60,802 nt of DNA from positions 1 through 60,802 of IMG/VR virus record IMGVR_UViG_3300040801_002669; one strand, given 5' to 3'. The position numbers were made by a program, and so were the translations under genes. Below the pieces are notes generated by a model. The model worked only from the letters and a program-made list of their open reading frames with translations. It was not told where the DNA came from and did not search any database. Of the stretch, positions 16,960-23,831 are shown piece after piece; position 1 is the first letter of the stretch, and the number at the start of each line of letters is the position of its first letter. The stretch comes from a virus.

Positions 16960-17630
16960 TGAACCTCCCCCCCGTCATCGTCCCGCCCCGGACCCAGCAA
17001 CGCCTTGCTCCCGTCCGGCTGAACCTCGTAGAACTCCGCGTCGTCAACCCCCTCGAGCTCGCCCCCGTCACACGACTCGCTCTGGATCACCTTGTCCCCG
17101 ATCTTCACCGTGAACGCGAACACCCGCGGCTTCTTCGCCGCCGCCTCGTCCGCCCCGTACCCCAGCAACCGCCGCCTGTCCTCCAAACACTTCATCACCA
17201 ACTGCAACGCCCCCAACGACGCCCTCGGCGTCGTCACCGTCCGCCCCGTCGTCTCCACCAACTTCGGACCCGGCCCGTCTCCCCCCTCCACCAACCCCCC
17301 ACCACTCGAGTTCGTCGCCTGCCGAGTCTCACTCACCACCGGCTCCAAACTCGCCTCGTACACCCGCCACGCCTCCCGCTTCACCATCCCCAACTCCGCA
17401 AGATCCTGCGCCAGCATCACCTCCGCCGCAGCCAACCGCTCCTCTCGCCACTCCGCCCGAATCATCTCCTCGTCCCGCCGGATCGTCGCAGCCGATACCC
17501 CGAACTCCACCCCCAACTCGACCCGGTCGTATCGCTCCTTCCGCACCATCAGCTCCGCCAACACAGCGCGACGACCCTCCGCCCCGTCCCGCGCCGCCAA
17601 CCGAACCGACTTGACCTCAGAACCCCTCAT
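16956..17630 (-). CDS. Terminase small subunit
   Basis: 224 residues from ATG 17630. Residues ~20-55 have a helix-turn-helix pattern (R-Y-D-R-V-E-L-G-V-E-F-G-V-S-A-A-T-I-R-R), expected to recognise the packaging site. A helical oligomerisation region follows (~60-110), then a charged Gly/Asp-rich tail with KKPRVFAFTVKIGDKVIQ. It lies directly upstream of TerL on the same strand. A longer in-frame extension into the palindrome-rich region is open but low complexity and was rejected. A promoter-like sequence sits only 7 bases upstream of the ATG. Confidence 0.75.
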   Translation of the reverse strand: MRGSEVKSVRLAARDGAEGRRAVLAELMVRKERYDRVELGVEFGVSAATIRRDEEMIRAEWREERLAAAEVMLAQDLAELGMVKREAWRVYEASLEPVVSETRQATNSSGGGLVEGGDGPGPKLVETTGRTVTTPRASLGALQLVMKCLEDRRRLLGYGADEAAAKKPRVFAFTVKIGDKVIQSESCDGGELEGVDDAEFYEVQPDGSKALLGPGRDDDGGEVQ

Positions 17631-17636
17631 AACCCG

Positions 17637-17666
17637 AACGTAACCCCCACATGCCCCTCCTGTCAA
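17637..17666 (-). promoter_or_regulatory. Putative late promoter for the minus-strand operon
   Basis: On the minus strand TTGACA (17666-17661), an 18-base spacer and TACGTT (17642-17637). The predicted start of transcription falls at or next to the TerS ATG at 17630, so the transcript would be leaderless or nearly so. The -35 is perfect; the -10 keeps only TA...T. A GGAGGGG lies inside the spacer, so an alternative is that it serves translation from a more distant promoter. Confidence 0.45.
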
Positions 17667-17682
17667 CCACGACCACACCCTC

Positions 17683-17716
17683 GATTGATCACCCCAGATG
17701 CCCGTTTCGTTCACCC
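17683..17716 (+). repeat. Dispersed bipartite repeat, copy R0 (degenerate)
   Basis: GATTGATC, 13 bases, then GTTTCGTTCACCC. Matches the consensus GATTGATG-N13-ATTTCGTTCTTGG with the same spacing but with changes at the last base of box 1, the first base of box 2, and the end of box 2. Orientation is plus, like the other copies. Confidence 0.55.
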
Positions 17717-18385
17717 ACCCCCCTGCCCTGCCTGAAAGGGAATTTGGGTTGGAGTAGGAATCGGCCGCTTCCGGGGGGCCAGGCCGACTAGTCAATCGGG
17801 GGCCCCGGTCCCCACGGTACCATTGGACCATACGCGACAATGCGTCCGAGACTGTACCGCGCGCAACGGGCCCGAGACGCGTCTCGAGTTTCCCGCGTCT
17901 CGCGTCTCGAGGATTCCGCGGTACCGCGCGGGCCCGACGGACCGGACCGGGGCCCGCGGCATGCTCGGATCCGAAACGCGGCCGCGGGAATCGGGCCGGC
18001 ATGGGGGCCCCCGTTACGCTGCAACCCGCAACCCGCAACCCGGGACCGGCCGCGGTACCGGGACCGGGACCGGGGACCGGCCGCGGGCCCGTGTTTTGAA
18101 TCAACCCGCGGACCGGGGCCCGCGGTACCCTTGCGCGCAACCCCCGGAACCCGGGCCCGTATCCCGCGCGCCATGGGGCCCGAGCCCGAGCCCGGATCCG
18201 GGGCCCCCGATGCACTGGTGGAATTTCGAGCCCGGGGCCCGCGCGCCTTTCGGACCGGGGGCCCGGTTTATTTCCCCCGGGGGCCCCTTGAAAGCTTGAC
18301 AGTGTACCGGGAGCGGAAGCATGGGACCGTAGCCTAACGGGGGAACATTCTACTAAGCTTGAATGGTACCCATCGCACCGTAGCA

Positions 18386-18403
18386 GGTAGAGTCTTCTCT
18401 ACC
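18386..18403 (+). other. Hairpin in divergent region
   Basis: GGTAGAG-TCTT-CTCTACC, a perfect 7-bp stem with a four-base loop, within a locally lower-GC block. No T-run follows, so it is not a standard terminator. It is followed ten bases later by the 12-bp palindrome ATGTATATACAT (about 18413-18424). Confidence 0.5.
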
Positions 18404-18557
18404 CTGTGATGGTATGTATATACATTATGGGGCCCGTGTACCGGTACCGGTCCGGGGGCGATACGGGGGCCCGTGGGGGCCAGGAAACCGTCACATTCTG
18501 GATAACCTAGTACCGGGGGCCCCTACAATCCGGGGGCCCGGGGGCGATCCCGAAACG

Positions 18558-18571
18558 GTGATTTAAATCAC
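18558..18571 (+). promoter_or_regulatory. Perfect palindrome GTGATTTAAATCAC, operator-like
   Basis: 14-bp perfect palindrome 11 bases upstream of the -35 of the first early promoter. Its half-sites GTGAT/ATCAC are the same as those of the inverted repeats inside three early promoters, in the opposite order. Confidence 0.6.
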
Positions 18572-18581
18572 GTTCCACGGG

Positions 18582-18609
18582 TTGACAATCACAACGCGTG
18601 ATATATACT
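18582..18609 (+). promoter_or_regulatory. Early promoter P1 with internal inverted repeat
   Basis: TTGACA (18582-18587), 16-base spacer, TATACT (18604-18609). The spacer contains ATCAC-AACGC-GTGAT (18588-18602). Transcription would begin about 10 bases before GAAAGGGGA and the ATG at 18630. Strong sigma70-like match. Confidence 0.8.
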
Positions 18610-18629
18610 GATATTCGAAAGGGGATACC

Positions 18630-18866
18630 ATGAATCAAGCTTGCTACATTGTCAACTCGCCCCACGGGCCCGCACGGGCTCGGACACTAGAATCCGCCGC
18701 GCGCATGCGGGAAATTCTCGGGGGACATATCACGTTCGGGCATGCGACAGAATGTCCGGAATGTGGTGCGGTCAACCCGGAAACCGAGACGCGTCTCGGA
18801 ACCCTTGGGACCGTGGAATGGTACCGTTGCCGCGCGTGCGGCATGGTCTACGGGGGCCCGAAATGA
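18630..18866 (+). CDS. Small zinc-ribbon-like protein, first early gene
   Basis: 78 residues; ATG four bases behind the leader GAAAGGGGA and directly downstream of promoter P1. Two Cys pairs (C-P-E-C at ~44-47 and C-R-A-C at ~69-72, 22 residues apart) form a probable zinc ribbon; the N-terminal half is (YIVNSPHGPARARTLESAARM). As the first gene of the early operon it is a candidate host-takeover protein, but no family is recognised. Confidence 0.75.
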   Translation: MNQACYIVNSPHGPARARTLESAARMREILGGHITFGHATECPECGAVNPETETRLGTLGTVEWYRCRACGMVYGGPK

Positions 18867-19123
18867 ATACCGCGGAATCTATCAGAACAGCTAACGCGCG
18901 TTACAGGTTGCGCGAAATGCTCGCACGGTGCGATGCATTTGCCGATGCCGCTATCACTCTCGGTTATTCCGACGAGCCGCGCGCGGCTCGGATCATGAAC
19001 GGTTTTTTAATGGCAGAGTGGGGACTCGCGGTATTCTACCGTCGGGAATTTGAGGATTCTACCGCGATTGATAATGGCCTAAAATCGGGACGCGTATACG
19101 TTCCCGAGTCCGTCTCATTCTAG
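18863..19123 (+). CDS. Hypothetical early protein
   Basis: 86 residues; ATG overlaps the preceding stop by four bases (ATGA), indicating coupled translation. Helical sequence (MLARCDAFADAAITLGYSDEPRAARIMNGFLMAEW) without a known motif. Codon use is rich in CGCG-containing codons, like the rest of the island. Confidence 0.7.
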   Translation: MNTAESIRTANARYRLREMLARCDAFADAAITLGYSDEPRAARIMNGFLMAEWGLAVFYRREFEDSTAIDNGLKSGRVYVPESVSF

Positions 19124-19133
19124 GGGGCCCGCT

Positions 19134-19322
19134 ATGCTTTATGAATTAATTGCAAATTCCGCACGGGTTATTGAAGCGCTTCAATCCGATGATTCCGACG
19201 AGGATATTTTTTCGCTCATTTCCGACCGGGATGATTCCCGCGCGGACCGCGACCCGTTGGGGGATCCGGCCCGGTTCGGGACGCGTCTGCGTGACGGTTT
19301 CGCGCTGCTCGGGATGGAGTAA
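19134..19322 (+). CDS. Small acidic early protein
   Basis: 62 residues, ATG preceded by GGGGG. N-terminal helix (LYELIANSARVIEALQ), then an Asp/Ser-rich segment (SDDSDEDIFSLISDRDDSRADRD). Net strongly acidic; small acidic early proteins in phages are sometimes DNA mimics or inhibitors, but that is only a possibility. No family recognised. Confidence 0.6.
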   Translation: MLYELIANSARVIEALQSDDSDEDIFSLISDRDDSRADRDPLGDPARFGTRLRDGFALLGME

Positions 19323-19327
19323 ATACC

Positions 19328-19543
19328 ATGCCGCGGATTGAAGTCTATTTTTTGTCCGATTCCGAGATTCCAGACTTTGCCAACGGGGCTCGATTGTATG
19401 ATCATGAATTGACAATTGACGTCAAAACGTGGAATTCCGCGCGCAATCTTGCGCGCGAGATTGCCGCGAGCAACCCGCGGACATACGTGCTAACCCGCCC
19501 CATAACCCGCGCCATGCGACGCGGGACCGTATACGTTAGGTAA
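19328..19543 (+). CDS. Hypothetical early protein
   Basis: 71 residues. Begins with a beta strand (IEVYFLSDSEIPDFANGARLYDHELTI), then a helix SARNLAREIAAS and a basic end (RAMRRGTVYVR). The gene is followed by an 87-base gap with a 9-bp GGGCCC-type hairpin. Function unknown. Confidence 0.65.
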   Translation: MPRIEVYFLSDSEIPDFANGARLYDHELTIDVKTWNSARNLAREIAASNPRTYVLTRPITRAMRRGTVYVR

Positions 19544-19558
19544 CCCGCGGGCCTGAAT

Positions 19559-19581
19559 CACGGGCCCCGTGCGGGCCCGTG
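19559..19581 (+). other. 9-bp hairpin between early genes
   Basis: CACGGGCCC, 5-base loop, GGGCCCGTG. No T-run follows. It may be a transcript-processing or attenuator structure, or simply another product of the palindrome bias of this island. Confidence 0.45.
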
Positions 19582-19630
19582 TTACGGTCCCCCGGAATAA
19601 ACCGGAACCGAAACGAAAGGGGATTCTAGA

Positions 19631-19852
19631 ATGTACGCCAAAGGCAACCCGCGGACAAAAAAAGAATTGAAGCGTATGGTGGAACGATATCGGGACGGTG
19701 TCGGGGGCCCGGTTTACGCGTTTCAACCCGGGGGAATGTTCCCGGGGGCGACCGACGGGCCCGCGACAATTGAGGGGCCCCATTATCCCGAGCCACACAA
19801 ATTCTATGCTTCCGTGATTCTACAGAATTCCATCATCATTTCCGTCAAGTGA
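19631..19852 (+). CDS. Hypothetical early protein, basic N-terminus
   Basis: 73 residues, seven bases behind GAAAGGGGA. The first 20 residues are basic (NPRTKKELKRMVERYRDG), a pattern seen at the start of several short phage proteins that continue with a Pro/Gly-rich segment; the end is a hydrophobic strand (KFYASVILQNSIIISVK). Function unknown. Confidence 0.65.
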   Translation: MYAKGNPRTKKELKRMVERYRDGVGGPVYAFQPGGMFPGATDGPATIEGPHYPEPHKFYASVILQNSIIISVK

Positions 19853-19864
19853 ACGGGGGATACA

Positions 19865-20137
19865 ATGTCGGTTTACTATGTTCTCACGGTTTGTCTTGAC
19901 AATGCAGCATTCTGGAATGAGACGGGCCCGGATCCGGGCCCGGAACTCGCGCGGGTTCTCCGGAATGCCGCGGACATCGCAGAGAATCACGGGCCCGGGA
20001 GCGGGCTCACTCTAACAATGCATCATGATTCGAACGGAAATATTTGCGGGGATTCCCGCATTTTCCGGGCCCGGGAATCCTATCGCGAGAATCTGAAAAA
20101 CCGGTATAACGTTCCGACTCCGGAGATTTCAGAATGA
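19865..20137 (+). CDS. Hypothetical early protein
   Basis: 90 residues. The first 60 read as alpha/beta (YYVLTVCLDNAAFWNE ... LARVLRNAADIAENHGPGSGLTLTMHHDSNGNICGDSRIF), resembling short phage proteins with an 'N-T-A-A-F' helix, a 'DxNGNxCG' turn and a final strand. It overlaps the gp88-like gene start by four bases. Function unknown. Confidence 0.65.
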   Translation: MSVYYVLTVCLDNAAFWNETGPDPGPELARVLRNAADIAENHGPGSGLTLTMHHDSNGNICGDSRIFRARESYRENLKNRYNVPTPEISE

Positions 20138-20790
20138 GCGGTGGATCATATCGAATCAGAATCTCGCCCGGGAACCGGAAGATGGGGCGAATCCCTTCTA
20201 TCTCGCTCCCGCCAATTATCACTTGCGACCCGGGGGCCCCATGCGCGCGCGATTTTTGCGGCCGCGGGATTGAATGCTATGTTGTCCGGAATATGCTTCG
20301 TGGGCCCCATGCGCGCGCCATTGCCGCATCATACCGCGCCAACCTGGAATTCTACCGCGCGGATCCGGCCGGTTTTTTCGAGCAATTGCACCGTTACCTA
20401 ACCCGGGCCCGACCCGCCCATTTCCGTTTCCACGTTTCCGGGGATTTCCCGGATCCGGAATATTTCCGCGCGTCTCTGAATACCGCGCGCGCATTTCCCG
20501 AAACCGGTTTTTTAGCTTTCACGAAACGCGCGAATTTTCTACCGCGCGGCCGCGCGCGCGCAACGGTTCCGGAGAATTTCACTCTCATTCAAAGCATGTG
20601 GCCAAATTGGACGAACGGAAACGGCCGCGCGGTCCCGGGATACGGCCGCGCCTACATGCTCGACCCGACCCGACCCGACCCGAGGATCCCGCGCAACGCG
20701 TTGCGGTGTCCCGGGAACTGTGAAACGTGTAACGCATGTTGGAATATTGACGCCATTACCGCGCGCGCGGTAGTGTTTCCGCGCCATTAA
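20134..20790 (+). CDS. gp88-family phage protein
   Basis: 218 residues. The pattern K-M-G-x-I-P-S-I-S-L-P-P, C-x(5)-C-x(3)-C, F-R-F-H-V-S-G-D-F-P-D-P-E-Y-F and F-L-A-F-T-K is the phage gene-product-88 family as I know it, and a C-terminal cluster C-x3-C-x2-C-x2-C-W fits the same family. The clustered cysteines suggest a metal or iron-sulphur site. Function in phages is unestablished. The ATG overlaps the previous stop by four bases. The gene lies inside the palindrome-rich island and shares its codon bias. Confidence 0.8.
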   Translation: MSGGSYRIRISPGNRKMGRIPSISLPPIITCDPGAPCARDFCGRGIECYVVRNMLRGPHARAIAASYRANLEFYRADPAGFFEQLHRYLTRARPAHFRFHVSGDFPDPEYFRASLNTARAFPETGFLAFTKRANFLPRGRARATVPENFTLIQSMWPNWTNGNGRAVPGYGRAYMLDPTRPDPRIPRNALRCPGNCETCNACWNIDAITARAVVFPRH

Positions 20791-20804
20791 CGGGGGCCCG
20801 CATC

Positions 20805-21050
20805 ATGAGTGTATTTTTGGCCATCATCGCGGGTTCCGGAATCACTGTCGCGTCATGGGTCGCCTTTCACTATGGTTTCCGTCAAGGGTACCGCGTCGGA
20901 TTCCGCGCGGGTTGCGATCGCATGCGCGCGGCATTTCTAACGGTGCTAGAATCCGCTCGACTTGAATTTTCAATCCGCGCCATTTCCAAGGGTTCCGAAT
21001 TGGCGGATTCTATCATCGCTGCATTTCGGGACGCTACCCGGAAATTCTAA
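20805..21050 (+). CDS. Small membrane-anchored early protein
   Basis: 81 residues. The N-terminal segment (VFLAIIAGSGITVASWVAFHYGF) is one transmembrane helix, followed by Q-G-Y-R-V-G-F-R-A-G-C-D-R and a cytoplasmic helix (LESARLEFSIRAISKGSELADSI). Last gene of the first early operon; an intrinsic terminator begins 20 bases downstream. Confidence 0.7.
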   Translation: MSVFLAIIAGSGITVASWVAFHYGFRQGYRVGFRAGCDRMRAAFLTVLESARLEFSIRAISKGSELADSIIAAFRDATRKF

Positions 21051-21070
21051 CCCGCGCGGCCGCGCGCGCA

Positions 21071-21108
21071 TTAACCCGGGGCCCCACGGTCCCGGGTTAA
21101 ATTTTTTT
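21071..21108 (+). terminator. Intrinsic terminator of the first early operon
   Basis: TTAACCCGGG, ten-base loop, CCCGGGTTAA, then A and seven T. Perfect 10-bp stem followed by a T-run, 20 bases after the stop of the membrane protein gene. Confidence 0.9.
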
Positions 21109-21129
21109 CACCAAATGGCCAGGTCGCCC

Positions 21130-21425
21130 GCACTGGTGAAACTTGCACGTTTGCTCAATTGAGCCCTCGAGCACCTGGCCGGCGCCGGCCGCGACATTTG
21201 CACACTTGCTCAATTGCTCGATACCAGAAATGGCGGCGTCGCGACAGTTGCTCAATTGCTCAAATGAGCTCTCGAGCAACCAGGCCGATACTTGAGCAAT
21301 TGCTCAAATGAGCACTGGTGGGACAGTTGCACGTTCGCGCAAGTGAGCAACACCACAGTTGAGCAATTGCTCAAATGAACCATGGCACCAGTGAACCATT
21401 GCACCATTGCTTATTTGAGCAACCC
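21130..21425. repeat. Iteron-like palindrome cluster, candidate origin or partition site
   Basis: Non-coding. Units built on TTGCTCAATTGCTCAA/TTGAGCAATTGCTCAA recur at about 21151, 21207, 21248, 21292 and 21359; two copies (21292-21307, 21359-21374) are perfect 16-bp palindromes. CACTGGTG...TTGCACGTT repeats at 21131 and 21314. The block is AT-richer than its surroundings and lies between a terminator and promoter P2. Such clustered iterons are typical of replication origins or centromere-like sites; this role is inferred. Confidence 0.65.
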
Positions 21426-21436
21426 CTCAACAATCG

Positions 21437-21470
21437 GATTGATGAGTTCCAGACCTCATTTCGTTCTTGG
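21437..21470 (+). repeat. Dispersed bipartite repeat, copy R1
   Basis: GATTGATG, 13 bases, ATTTCGTTCTTGG. Exact consensus boxes; follows the iteron cluster. ATGAG/CTCAT flanks the spacer and could pair. About 120 bases follow before the next promoter with no gene. Confidence 0.8.
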
Positions 21471-21587
21471 CTTCTCGGCGAGGCGCGGCCAGCCGGGTCG
21501 GCAGCGGCGAGGCGCGGCATCGTTTTTCACCAGCTCGATCTCGAGGTCGCCGCCGCTCCGCGCCCTGGATTCCCGCTCCTTAGGGGG

Positions 21588-21617
21588 TTGACAAGGCATC
21601 ACGTTTCGCGATACAAT
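21588..21617 (+). promoter_or_regulatory. Early promoter P2 with internal inverted repeat
   Basis: TTGACA (21588-21593), 18-base spacer, TACAAT (21612-21617). ATCAC-GTTTC-GCGAT (21598-21612) is the same inverted repeat as in P1 and P3 with one mismatch. GAAAGGGGA and an ATG follow. Confidence 0.8.
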
Positions 21618-21642
21618 GGTTGTGTAAGAAAGGGGATTGACC

Positions 21643-22026
21643 ATGGCACCGTCCGGACCGACCTGCTCCATCCCGGCCCACACTCACATTCCGGCGCTCG
21701 CCTCCGTGGTCGCCCGCATGTACCCCGGCAACGGGCGCGCCTTCGACCTCTGCCTCGCTCACCTTCTCCGCGACAGTCTCCTCGACGGGCAGGGTTGGGT
21801 CCGCTCCTACTGTGTGATCTGCGATACCTGCGACCGCGCGGGAGTGGATCACCTCACGGCGCTCGATGCCTTCGTGGAGATCGTGATCGGTCACCTCGGC
21901 CACAATCTCCACGTCTGGAAGTCGCAGTGGACCAAGGTCGATTCCAACGGCACCGAGGACGGGTCGAAAGACCTCCCGACGTTCGTGGTGCCTGATCCTC
22001 TCACCTCCGGGCGGGGGTCGAAATGA
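21643..22026 (+). CDS. Hypothetical early protein
   Basis: 127 residues; ATG six bases behind GAAAGGGGA under promoter P2 (an in-frame TTG lies six bases upstream). Begins with CSIPAHTHIPALASVVARMYPGN and has one C-V-I-C-D-T-C cluster near residue 57 that may bind metal. The C-terminal third is polar. First gene of the second early operon; codon use is closer to the main genome than that of the island. Function unknown. Confidence 0.7.
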   Translation: MAPSGPTCSIPAHTHIPALASVVARMYPGNGRAFDLCLAHLLRDSLLDGQGWVRSYCVICDTCDRAGVDHLTALDAFVEIVIGHLGHNLHVWKSQWTKVDSNGTEDGSKDLPTFVVPDPLTSGRGSK

Positions 22027-22066
22027 CCCCCCGCCCCTTTTTCAACGACCCCCCCCTCCGGTCAAT

Positions 22067-22133
22067 TTTCGAGATGGGCCCCGGATCCCCTCGACGCCCC
22101 CGCCCCTTTGGCGTCGCGGGGCCCATCTCGAAA
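22067..22133 (+). ncRNA. Very stable nested hairpin in the leader of the next gene
   Basis: Outer stem of 16 bp (22067-22082 with 22118-22133, AAAA-side closed, containing GAGATGGGCCCC) encloses an inner 7-bp stem CGACGCC/GGCGTCG (22092-22098 with 22110-22116). No T-run on either side, so not a typical terminator. Located 13 bases before GAAAGGGGA of the next gene. Probably an RNA structure for stability, processing or translation control. Confidence 0.6.
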
Positions 22134-22159
22134 GCGGACCGAAACGAAAGGGGAACATC

Positions 22160-22465
22160 ATGAACGGACTCGACAATTGGATCACCGGTCACTACGGAGC
22201 GGACCATCCCGGCAATCAGCTTTGCCCGGACTGCGGGAAGGACGCCGACCATCACTGCTCGATCTGCGACGGGTGCGGGGCCCCGGGTTTCATCGAGGCC
22301 CGCTACAACGTCTGTCCGACCTGCGCCCGGACCTGCGACTACTGCGGTGAGGAGTCCGACAACATCACCGCGGTCGAGTGGGTCAACTACCGGGGCCTGC
22401 CCCGGGTGGACCGCGTCTGTCCGACCTGCGCCATCGCCAACGACCTGACCAAAGGGGGCGCGTGA
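22160..22465 (+). CDS. Multi-zinc-ribbon early protein
   Basis: 101 residues, ATG behind GAAAGGGGA. It contains five or more Cys pairs (C-P-D-C, C-S-I-C-D-G-C, C-P-T-C, C-D-Y-C, C-P-T-C), a double zinc-ribbon or small treble-clef arrangement. Such proteins commonly bind nucleic acid or partner proteins. Function unknown. Confidence 0.75.
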   Translation: MNGLDNWITGHYGADHPGNQLCPDCGKDADHHCSICDGCGAPGFIEARYNVCPTCARTCDYCGEESDNITAVEWVNYRGLPRVDRVCPTCAIANDLTKGGA

Positions 22466-22650
22466 TGCCCGTCGTCATCATCACGACCGATTCCGGTAAA
22501 GAGGTCACCCGGATCGATCCGAGCATTTGGCCCTGCTTCAATTACCCGGACGCTCGCAACGTCTACGACCGGCTCGGGTTCGAGAATGCCGTCTACCGCG
22601 GGCTCAACCTCGCGGCTCTGGAAGAGAAGGACGAAAGGGGGAACGCATGA
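22465..22650 (+). CDS. Hypothetical early protein
   Basis: 61 residues; ATG shares one base with the preceding TGA (TGATG). Short alpha/beta sequence (VVIITTDSGKEVTRIDPSIW, then RNVYDRLGFENAVYRGLNLAALEEKDERG). No family recognised. Confidence 0.65.
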   Translation: MPVVIITTDSGKEVTRIDPSIWPCFNYPDARNVYDRLGFENAVYRGLNLAALEEKDERGNA

Positions 22651-23036
22651 ACGAGCGCGCCAAGGTCGAGGTGCCGATCCGGTGGATCCTCGGTGACCCG
22701 GAAGAGTGGGAGCGGATCGACCTCCGCGAGCATCTCGCCGAGGATGGTTCGATCTCCACCGTCAACATCGGCGAGTCCGGGTGTTACGAGGGCGACCTGA
22801 TCTCGGACCTCGCCGACGAGTCGATGATGGACGTCGCCGACGTGGTTGCCGTGGTCTACCGGTACCACGAGTGGATCGAGGTGCTCGTGCTCGAATCGCG
22901 GGCGACCGGTCGCGACGTCGTCGCCTGCCTCGTTATGGGCAACGACGACTACCGCGGATCGAGCCTCGCGAACATCGAGCCCGAGGTCGTGCGCGCCATG
23001 ACCCAATGGGCCTTCATCGAATCGGTCGCAATGTAG
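22647..23036 (+). CDS. Hypothetical early protein
   Basis: 129 residues; ATG overlaps the previous stop by four bases and follows GAAAGGGGG. Acidic, with D-P-E-E-W-E-R-I-D-L-R-E-H and a central helical DLADESMMDVADVVAVVYRYHEW. No known motif. Lies in a run of tightly coupled small genes. Confidence 0.7.
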   Translation: MNERAKVEVPIRWILGDPEEWERIDLREHLAEDGSISTVNIGESGCYEGDLISDLADESMMDVADVVAVVYRYHEWIEVLVLESRATGRDVVACLVMGNDDYRGSSLANIEPEVVRAMTQWAFIESVAM

Positions 23037-23047
23037 GGGAGGTCGCG

Positions 23048-23437
23048 ATGCCAGAGTACTGCAACGAATGCGAGCATGTGGTCGAGGCCGAAATCGACCA
23101 CTCGACCGGCATCTGTCCATTCTGCGGGGCGCAGGTCCACGACGCGTGGGTGCAGGACGAGCATGGCATTTGGGGCCCGCCCAAGTCCGGCATCGTCTTC
23201 TACACGAACGCGCCTGCCGTCTACGATTACGGCAGGACCACGGAACTCCGCGCCGATACCGGGTGGAGGCTGAACTGCGGGATCGATCAGGACAAGCCGG
23301 TCCGGCAGATCCTGATCGACGACGCCTACTACGCCGGGATCCAGAAGGACCGGAATCTCTCCGGTCTGTACGTCACGTTGACCGAGGCCGAATTCCGCGA
23401 GTGGATCGGTCACTCGCTCGTCCGAGCGGAGGTCTGA
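23048..23437 (+). CDS. Zinc-ribbon early protein
   Basis: 129 residues; ATG preceded by GGGGAGG. Residues 1-36 contain C-N-E-C and C-P-F-C-G, spaced 21 residues apart, a zinc ribbon. The remainder is an alpha/beta domain (GIVFYTNAPAVYDYG ... QILIDDAYYAG ... VTLTEAEFREWIGH). Function unknown. Confidence 0.7.
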   Translation: MPEYCNECEHVVEAEIDHSTGICPFCGAQVHDAWVQDEHGIWGPPKSGIVFYTNAPAVYDYGRTTELRADTGWRLNCGIDQDKPVRQILIDDAYYAGIQKDRNLSGLYVTLTEAEFREWIGHSLVRAEV

Positions 23438-23438
23438 G

Positions 23439-23831
23439 ATGAAGGTGCTGATCGCGACGCGTCAAGGGCAGGGGGCCCGCCCCAACGATTTCTTCTGGGC
23501 GAACGAGGGCGAGCTTGTGACGTTCGGGTCCGAATGCTGCAACGAGTCGGTGGACGGCCCCTGCGGTTGCCGCCGGTCGGTGATCGGGCTCGATACCCGG
23601 AAGGCGACGACGACCTTCATGGTCGCCGAGATGCCGATCTCGCTCGCGGACTACCGCGACCGGATCCGGGGGAGCATCGGCCGCGCCTTCTCGCGCCTGC
23701 CCGCCGCCGATCTCGAGCAGTGGGTCGAGGGCGATCTCGCCGAGCTTCTCCGGGTCGCCCGCGCCTTCGATGAGGGCGCGGTCCTGGAGTCCCGCGGGGG
23801 CCGGATCGCCGAGCGCGAGGTGCTGAACTGA
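23439..23831 (+). CDS. Conserved phage/bacterial protein of unknown function
   Basis: 130 residues. M-K-V-L-I-A-T-R-Q-G-Q-G-A-R-P-N-D-F-F-W and C-G-C-R-R-S-V-I-G-L-D-T-R-K-A-T-T-T match a small family I associate mainly with actinobacteria and their phages ('G-x-x-S/T-x-K/R-A-T-T-T'). Cys residues at C-C-N-E and C-G-C may bind metal. Function is not established. The resemblance is from memory and contrasts with the Gram-negative lysis genes. Confidence 0.7.
   Translation: MKVLIATRQGQGARPNDFFWANEGELVTFGSECCNESVDGPCGCRRSVIGLDTRKATTTFMVAEMPISLADYRDRIRGSIGRAFSRLPAADLEQWVEGDLAELLRVARAFDEGAVLESRGGRIAEREVLN

Larger units (their letters stand above)
17667..18581. other. Divergent non-coding region between late and early modules
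   Basis: About 0.9 kb without a convincing gene. It holds a degenerate copy of the dispersed bipartite repeat (17683-17716), a very dense field of GGGCCC and other six-base palindromes (17.75-18.30 kb), a lower-GC block with a 7-bp hairpin and the palindrome ATGTATATACAT (18.33-18.43 kb), and the palindrome GTGATTTAAATCAC at 18558-18571 next to the first early promoter. Several frames are open but encode only Pro/Arg/Gly-rich low-complexity sequence. Next to terminase, it is a candidate packaging site. Confidence 0.7.
17750..21100. repeat. Six-base-palindrome-rich island
   Basis: GGGCCC occurs roughly every 50-150 bases here, against only occasional copies in the late module. CCGCGG, CCCGGG, GGATCC, GAATTC, GGTACC, GCGCGC and CGGCCG are also very frequent, and a 16-bp perfect palindrome CCGAGACGCGTCTCGG lies at about 18782-18797. 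The island spans the divergent region and the first early operon, whose codon choice also differs (many GGG GCC CGG and AAT TCC runs). Counts are by eye. Confidence 0.7.

Noticed and set aside
18296-18330. TTGACA at 18296 as a promoter
   Set aside because: No -10 sequence resembling TATAAT at 16-18 bases.
17823-18337. Open frames of 158-165 codons in the divergent region
   Set aside because: Products are Pro/Arg/Gly-rich low-complexity sequence created by palindrome-rich DNA with few stop codons; no ribosome site.
18310-18400. tRNA-like stretch (GTAGCCTAACGG...CATTC...GAATG)
   Set aside because: The possible anticodon loop has ten bases, and D- and T-arms do not form.
21130-21425. CRISPR array
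   Set aside because: Repeat units are palindromic and of varied spacing with no constant-length spacers and no cas genes.
21375-21995. 206-codon frame across the repeat block into the next operon
   Set aside because: Begins in the iteron block without a ribosome site and reads as Arg/Pro-rich sequence over a promoter and another gene.
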